Positions 5,795-8,277 of a DNA stretch of 8,277 nt are shown piece after piece. The position numbers and the translations under genes are program-made. A model generated the notes under the pieces. The model ran no database searches and was not told where the DNA came from. It was given only the letters and a program-made list of their open reading frames with translations. The stretch's first letter is position 1. Each line of letters starts with the position of its first letter. Origin of the DNA: Candidatus Bathyarchaeota archaeon (GTDB taxonomy: Archaea > Thermoproteota > Bathyarchaeia > Bathyarchaeales > Bathycorpusculaceae). The DNA lies in assembly GCA_030589055.1 (NCBI GenBank), contig JAUUWK010000041.1, positions 1-8,277 of the forward strand, given 5' to 3'.

Positions 5795-5985
5795 ATGTTG
5801 TTCTCGTGGATAATTAGAGTTATGAAAGCTGCTAAGGAAGTTCAAGGAGAAACAACACCTGAAAATCAACTGGTAATAAGAGAGAAATAATACATGAAAT
5901 TGTTGAAATTAGGTGTCCTTACTGCGGCAACCTTTATGATGAAAAACCGGACAAATGTCCTCATTGCGGCGGCACGAAACCTTAA
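5795..5985 (+). pseudogene. Small zinc-ribbon protein, probably membrane-anchored, broken by a -1 frameshift
   Basis: ATG at 5795 reads MLFSWIIRVMKAAKEVQGE and ends at TAA 5888-5890 after 31 codons. In the -1 frame, joined at the AAA run 5885-5887, the reading continues as IIHEIVEIRCPYCG, with a second knuckle CPHCGG, to TAA 5983-5985. The ribbon half has no start codon (TGA at 5860-5862), and one extra A would fuse the halves seamlessly. The first frame is also open upstream to TTG 5732 and there reads SLILALAIMLFSWIIRVM, a likely membrane helix, so the true start may be TTG 5732, TTG 5786 or ATG 5795. Four cysteines in two CPxC pairs would bind one zinc. A sequence or assembly error is at least as likely as true decay. 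It is divergent from the lipoate gene and upstream of rps12. Function unknown. Confidence 0.55.
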
Positions 5986-6024
5986 ATGGCAAGTTTCAAA
6001 TGACTTTTCACGGACAAACTTCAT

Positions 6025-6052
6025 ATCACACTTTAAATATTAGAAGTGTGAT
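6025..6052. promoter_or_regulatory. Perfect 9-bp palindrome enclosing the rps12-rps7 TATA box (candidate operator)
   Basis: ATCACACTT at 6025-6033 is the exact reverse complement of AAGTGTGAT at 6044-6052, with a ten-base spacer TAAATATTAG. The TATA-like TTTAAATA (6032-6039) overlaps the left arm and the spacer. The predicted transcript start is near 6060. A dimeric regulator bound here would compete with TBP. The regulator is unknown, and no other copy of the palindrome is seen in the window. Confidence 0.5.
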
Positions 6053-6065
6053 TAGACGTAGCGAA

Positions 6066-6070
6066 GAGGA
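6066..6070 (+). promoter_or_regulatory. rps12: Ribosome binding site of rps12
   Basis: GAGGA stands nine bases before ATG 6080, supporting this start. The predicted leader from the palindromic promoter is only about 20 bases long. Confidence 0.6.
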
Positions 6071-6079
6071 CACAAAATT

Positions 6080-6520
6080 ATGGGTTCCAAATCTCCAAAA
6101 GGCGAATTTGCAGCGAGAAAATTGTTGGCAAAACGGAAGAAGTTCCGTTGGAGTAACATTTATTATAAACGGCGAATGTTGAGGCTGGACGTGAAGGCAG
6201 ACCCTCTAAAAGGAGCACCCATGAGTCGCGGTATAGTCCTCGAAAAAGTCGGTATTGAAAGTAAACAGCCTAACAGCGCCATAAGAAAATGTGTGAGAAC
6301 TCAATTGATAAAAAACGGCCGCCTAATAACCGCTTTTCTGCCTGGAGACGGAGCCCTAAACGTTGTTGACGAGCATGATGAAGTAGTAGTGGAAGGCATA
6401 GGCGGTTCACGTGGAAGAGCCATGGGCGACATTCCAGGAGTACGCTGGAAGGTGATAACCGTCAACGGCATATCCTTGAAGGAGCTTGTGCTTGGAAGGA
6501 AAGAGAAACCGGTGCGGTGA
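6080..6520 (+). CDS. rps12: 30S ribosomal protein uS12 (S12)
   Basis: Small-subunit protein at the decoding centre, needed for translational accuracy. It has 146 residues, the archaeal/eukaryotic length, with the basic N-terminal extension (ARKLLAKRKKFRW, 12-24). The universal loop QPNSAIRKCVR at 63-73 reaches toward the A-site. It is followed by LIKNGRLITAFLPGDG (76-91) and MGDIPGVRWKV (115-125), the second loop at the decoding site. The tail KEKPVR is typical. The ATG at 6080 is supported by GAGGA and by homology to the usual N-terminus. It is the first gene of an operon with rps7, whose start overlaps its stop. The promoter lies in a palindrome. The nusA and rpl30e genes that often precede rps12 in archaea are absent. 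Confidence 0.98.
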   Translation: MGSKSPKGEFAARKLLAKRKKFRWSNIYYKRRMLRLDVKADPLKGAPMSRGIVLEKVGIESKQPNSAIRKCVRTQLIKNGRLITAFLPGDGALNVVDEHDEVVVEGIGGSRGRAMGDIPGVRWKVITVNGISLKELVLGRKEKPVR

Positions 6521-7107
6521 CAATTTTGAGCCAGAAACAAGAAACTGAGATAAAACTCTTCGGGAAATGGAGTTTCAAAGGCATCGAAATAAAAGATTTA
6601 GGCTTAAGTAGATATGTATCCCTGAAACCAGTTGCGGTTCCTCATAGCATGGGGCGTCACGAACACAAACGCTTCCGCAAGGCAAACGTCAACATTGTTG
6701 AGAGACTCTTAAACAATCTTATGCGGCCGGGAAAAAACGCTGGGAAAAAGACAAAAGCCTTGAACATTATGAAACAGACCTTTGAAATAATACATTTGCG
6801 TACTGGCAGAAATCCTATAGAAGTACTTGCTGAGGCTGTGGAAAACTCCGCACCATGCGAAGACACGACAAGGCTTAGTTATGGAGGCATAGTATATCAC
6901 TTATCCGTAGATATATCTCCCCAGAGAAGGGTTGACTTGGCTTTAAGGCTTCTCTCTGACGCAGTAAGGGAGTCATCAATGCACAACCCACGCCCAGTGG
7001 CAGAATGCATGGCGGAAGAGCTAATCCTAGCGGCAAACCATGACACGAAAAGCCACGCAATCTCAAAACGCCACGAAAGAGAGAGAATAGCCAAAGCTTC
7101 AAGATAG
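6517..7107 (+). CDS. rps7: 30S ribosomal protein uS7 (S7)
   Basis: Primary 16S rRNA-binding protein that organises the head of the small subunit near the E-site. As read from GTG 6517 it has 196 residues, with the archaeal N-terminal extension before the core. Recognisable blocks: KLFGKWSFKGIEIKDLGLSRY (13-33), VPHSMGRHEHKRF (41-53), NIVERLLNNLMR (59-70), EIIHLRTGRNPIEVLAEAVEN (90-110), YGGIVYHLSVDISPQRRVDLAL (122-143), AEELILAANHD (166-176), and ERIAKASR at the end. The start is ambiguous. GTG 6517 overlaps the rps12 stop by four bases. In-frame TTG 6526, three codons later, has GGTGA at 6516-6520 at good spacing and would give 193 residues. The pair is certainly co-translated. EF-1A and rps10, which often follow, are missing. 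Confidence 0.98.
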   Translation: MTILSQKQETEIKLFGKWSFKGIEIKDLGLSRYVSLKPVAVPHSMGRHEHKRFRKANVNIVERLLNNLMRPGKNAGKKTKALNIMKQTFEIIHLRTGRNPIEVLAEAVENSAPCEDTTRLSYGGIVYHLSVDISPQRRVDLALRLLSDAVRESSMHNPRPVAECMAEELILAANHDTKSHAISKRHERERIAKASR

Positions 7108-7120
7108 CACTCTTGATAGG

Positions 7121-8277
7121 CTACTTCATACGAATCTCAACGACATCCTTATCTTCAAGGGTGAATGTGGAACCAACTTTCTGTGGACTGAAAACAAGAC
7201 GTTGGGCCCAGATCTTTGCGAAGGAGAATTTTTGGCTGAAGTCGCTGTGAATGTTCTTGGCTAGGTCATAAACCGTTGCGCCCTTCTTTAGAATGAAGGG
7301 TTTTTTAGAAAAGTCTTTCTTATTTGGTTCCTTTGTATAGACGCGTATTATATCTAGTGCCTTAAACAGCGCTTGACCAAGCTTGCCCAAATCTTGCCGT
7401 GTTTTGCATGAAACCGCAATAATGGGCAGTTGGTTGCTAACGTAAGCCTCTAATAATTTAATGTTTGATCTGCCTTTCTGTAGATCAATTTTATTGGCAA
7501 CTATCACCGCTGGCTTGTACACGGTGCTCTCAAAAATCGCCTCTTCAACTTCATTAAGCGTGGCTTCTCCATAAATCTTGACAACAGCATCTCTGATGTG
7601 ATAACCTTTGAGGAGCTCTTTGACATCTCTGAGAGTGCAGTCAACGAGTTTTCCAATAAGAATTATCCGCAAACCAGCACCCATAAACTTTTTTTCAACT
7701 CCAACTCGCGCCCTAGGCTTGTTAACAAATATCCGGGCTTTCTCCATCTCGTCCAAAATTAACGACAGTTGTCTTACAAGGTCCTGCGATGAGTCCACCA
7801 TTATAATTAAGCCGTCGGCGTTTCTGGCCAAAGCCAAGGTCTGGAGTCCCCATGCTTTTCCGTCAGCAGAGCCCTCCATCAATGCTGGAGCCTCCACCAT
7901 CTGAAACTGAATATCTTCATAAGTAAACATGCCTGGCAATGGATCTCTGGTGGTGTATGGACTAGGTGAGACCTCAACATTCGCATTTGTGGTAGCTACG
8001 AGTAGGCTGCTTTTTCCAGCATTCGTCAAACTGATGATCGTCACTTGGGCTGCTCCTTCCTTCTCTATGAAAAATTTTGGTCCACCCTTGCCAGCTCTTC
8101 TACGTTTCTTTTCTTCAATTTCTCTTCGCAGGGCAGCCATCTTCTTTTTGGCTTGAGAACGAAGTTTTTCTGTACCCTTATGTTTTGGAACAAGGCTGAA
8201 AAACTCTTGTAGAAGTTGAAGTTTCACCTTTGGATTTTTTGCTACCGAAACCTCAGCCCATTTATGTTTAGCTTCAG
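7121..8277 (-). CDS. DRG-family GTPase with C-terminal TGS domain, 5' partial
   Basis: TRAFAC-class GTPase of the OBG/DRG group, whose members associate with ribosomes. The frame is open through the window edge, and the codons before GTG 8227 read as family sequence (HKWAEVSVAKNPK), so the start lies outside. Counting from the first complete codon: helical basic N-region to about 75; G1 as SLTNAGKSS 82-90, where the first P-loop glycine is Ser; switch I around YTTRDPLPGM 107-116; G3 position EAPA 128-131 in place of DxPG, followed by LMEGSADGKAWG; G4 NKID 261-264; G5 SCKT 289-292; TGS domain from about 310 to the end, with IRVYTKEP, GATVYDLA and DVVEIRMK. The TGS domain and overall order are clearly DRG. 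The G1/G3 changes suggest a divergent subfamily that may bind GTP but hydrolyse it differently. It converges on rps7 with 13 bases between stops. Confidence 0.93.
   Translation of the reverse strand, partial: EAKHKWAEVSVAKNPKVKLQLLQEFFSLVPKHKGTEKLRSQAKKKMAALRREIEEKKRRRAGKGGPKFFIEKEGAAQVTIISLTNAGKSSLLVATTNANVEVSPSPYTTRDPLPGMFTYEDIQFQMVEAPALMEGSADGKAWGLQTLALARNADGLIIMVDSSQDLVRQLSLILDEMEKARIFVNKPRARVGVEKKFMGAGLRIILIGKLVDCTLRDVKELLKGYHIRDAVVKIYGEATLNEVEEAIFESTVYKPAVIVANKIDLQKGRSNIKLLEAYVSNQLPIIAVSCKTRQDLGKLGQALFKALDIIRVYTKEPNKKDFSKKPFILKKGATVYDLAKNIHSDFSQKFSFAKIWAQRLVFSPQKVGSTFTLEDKDVVEIRMK

Noticed and set aside
5955..6182. Plus-strand 75-residue open frame overlapping the start of rps12
   Set aside because: It runs through the palindromic promoter and overlaps rps12 in another frame; no homology.
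8225..8227. GTG 8227 as start of the GTPase
   Set aside because: The frame stays open to the window edge and the preceding 16 codons read as DRG-family N-terminal sequence.

Overview
The window is archaeal. Its ribosomal proteins uS12 and uS7 have archaeal lengths and sequence. The isoleucyl-tRNA synthetase carries variant motifs that I recall from Thaumarchaeota-like enzymes. A DRG-type GTPase ends in a TGS domain. Several genes have A/T-rich TATA-like boxes roughly 20-55 bases before their starts. Together this suggests a TACK-group archaeon, perhaps Bathyarchaeia or a relative, but the rank below Archaea is inference.

Layout. 1-1830 (minus) is the 5' part of ileS, cut off by the window edge just before its KMSKS loop. 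1831-2261 holds the ileS promoter and no convincing gene. 2262-2816 (plus) is a conserved-looking hypothetical protein with an N-terminal coiled coil. 2858-3203 has its own TATA-like box, a stretch of about 130 bases that folds into nested helices (or hides a frameshifted small gene), and a 48-codon ORF. 3398-4831 (plus) is cysS, with a short leader containing tiny ORFs. 4833-5657 (minus) is a lipoate-protein ligase/octanoyltransferase family gene whose stop lies one base from the cysS stop. 5795-5985 (plus) is a small zinc-ribbon gene, probably membrane-anchored, broken by an apparent one-base deletion. 6080-7107 (plus) is the rps12-rps7 operon, whose TATA box sits inside a perfect 9+9 bp palindrome. 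7121-8277 (minus) is a DRG-family GTPase missing its N-terminus at the window edge.

The theme is translation: two aminoacyl-tRNA synthetases, two small-subunit proteins of the decoding region, and a GTPase from a family associated with translation. The lipoate gene links to acyl-carrier enzymes (glycine cleavage or 2-oxoacid dehydrogenases), none of which is visible here. No mobile element, CRISPR array, tRNA or rRNA gene was found. The parts most worth a second look are the folded stretch at 2890-3030, the palindrome over the rps12 promoter, the broken zinc-ribbon gene, and the altered G1/G3 motifs of the GTPase.
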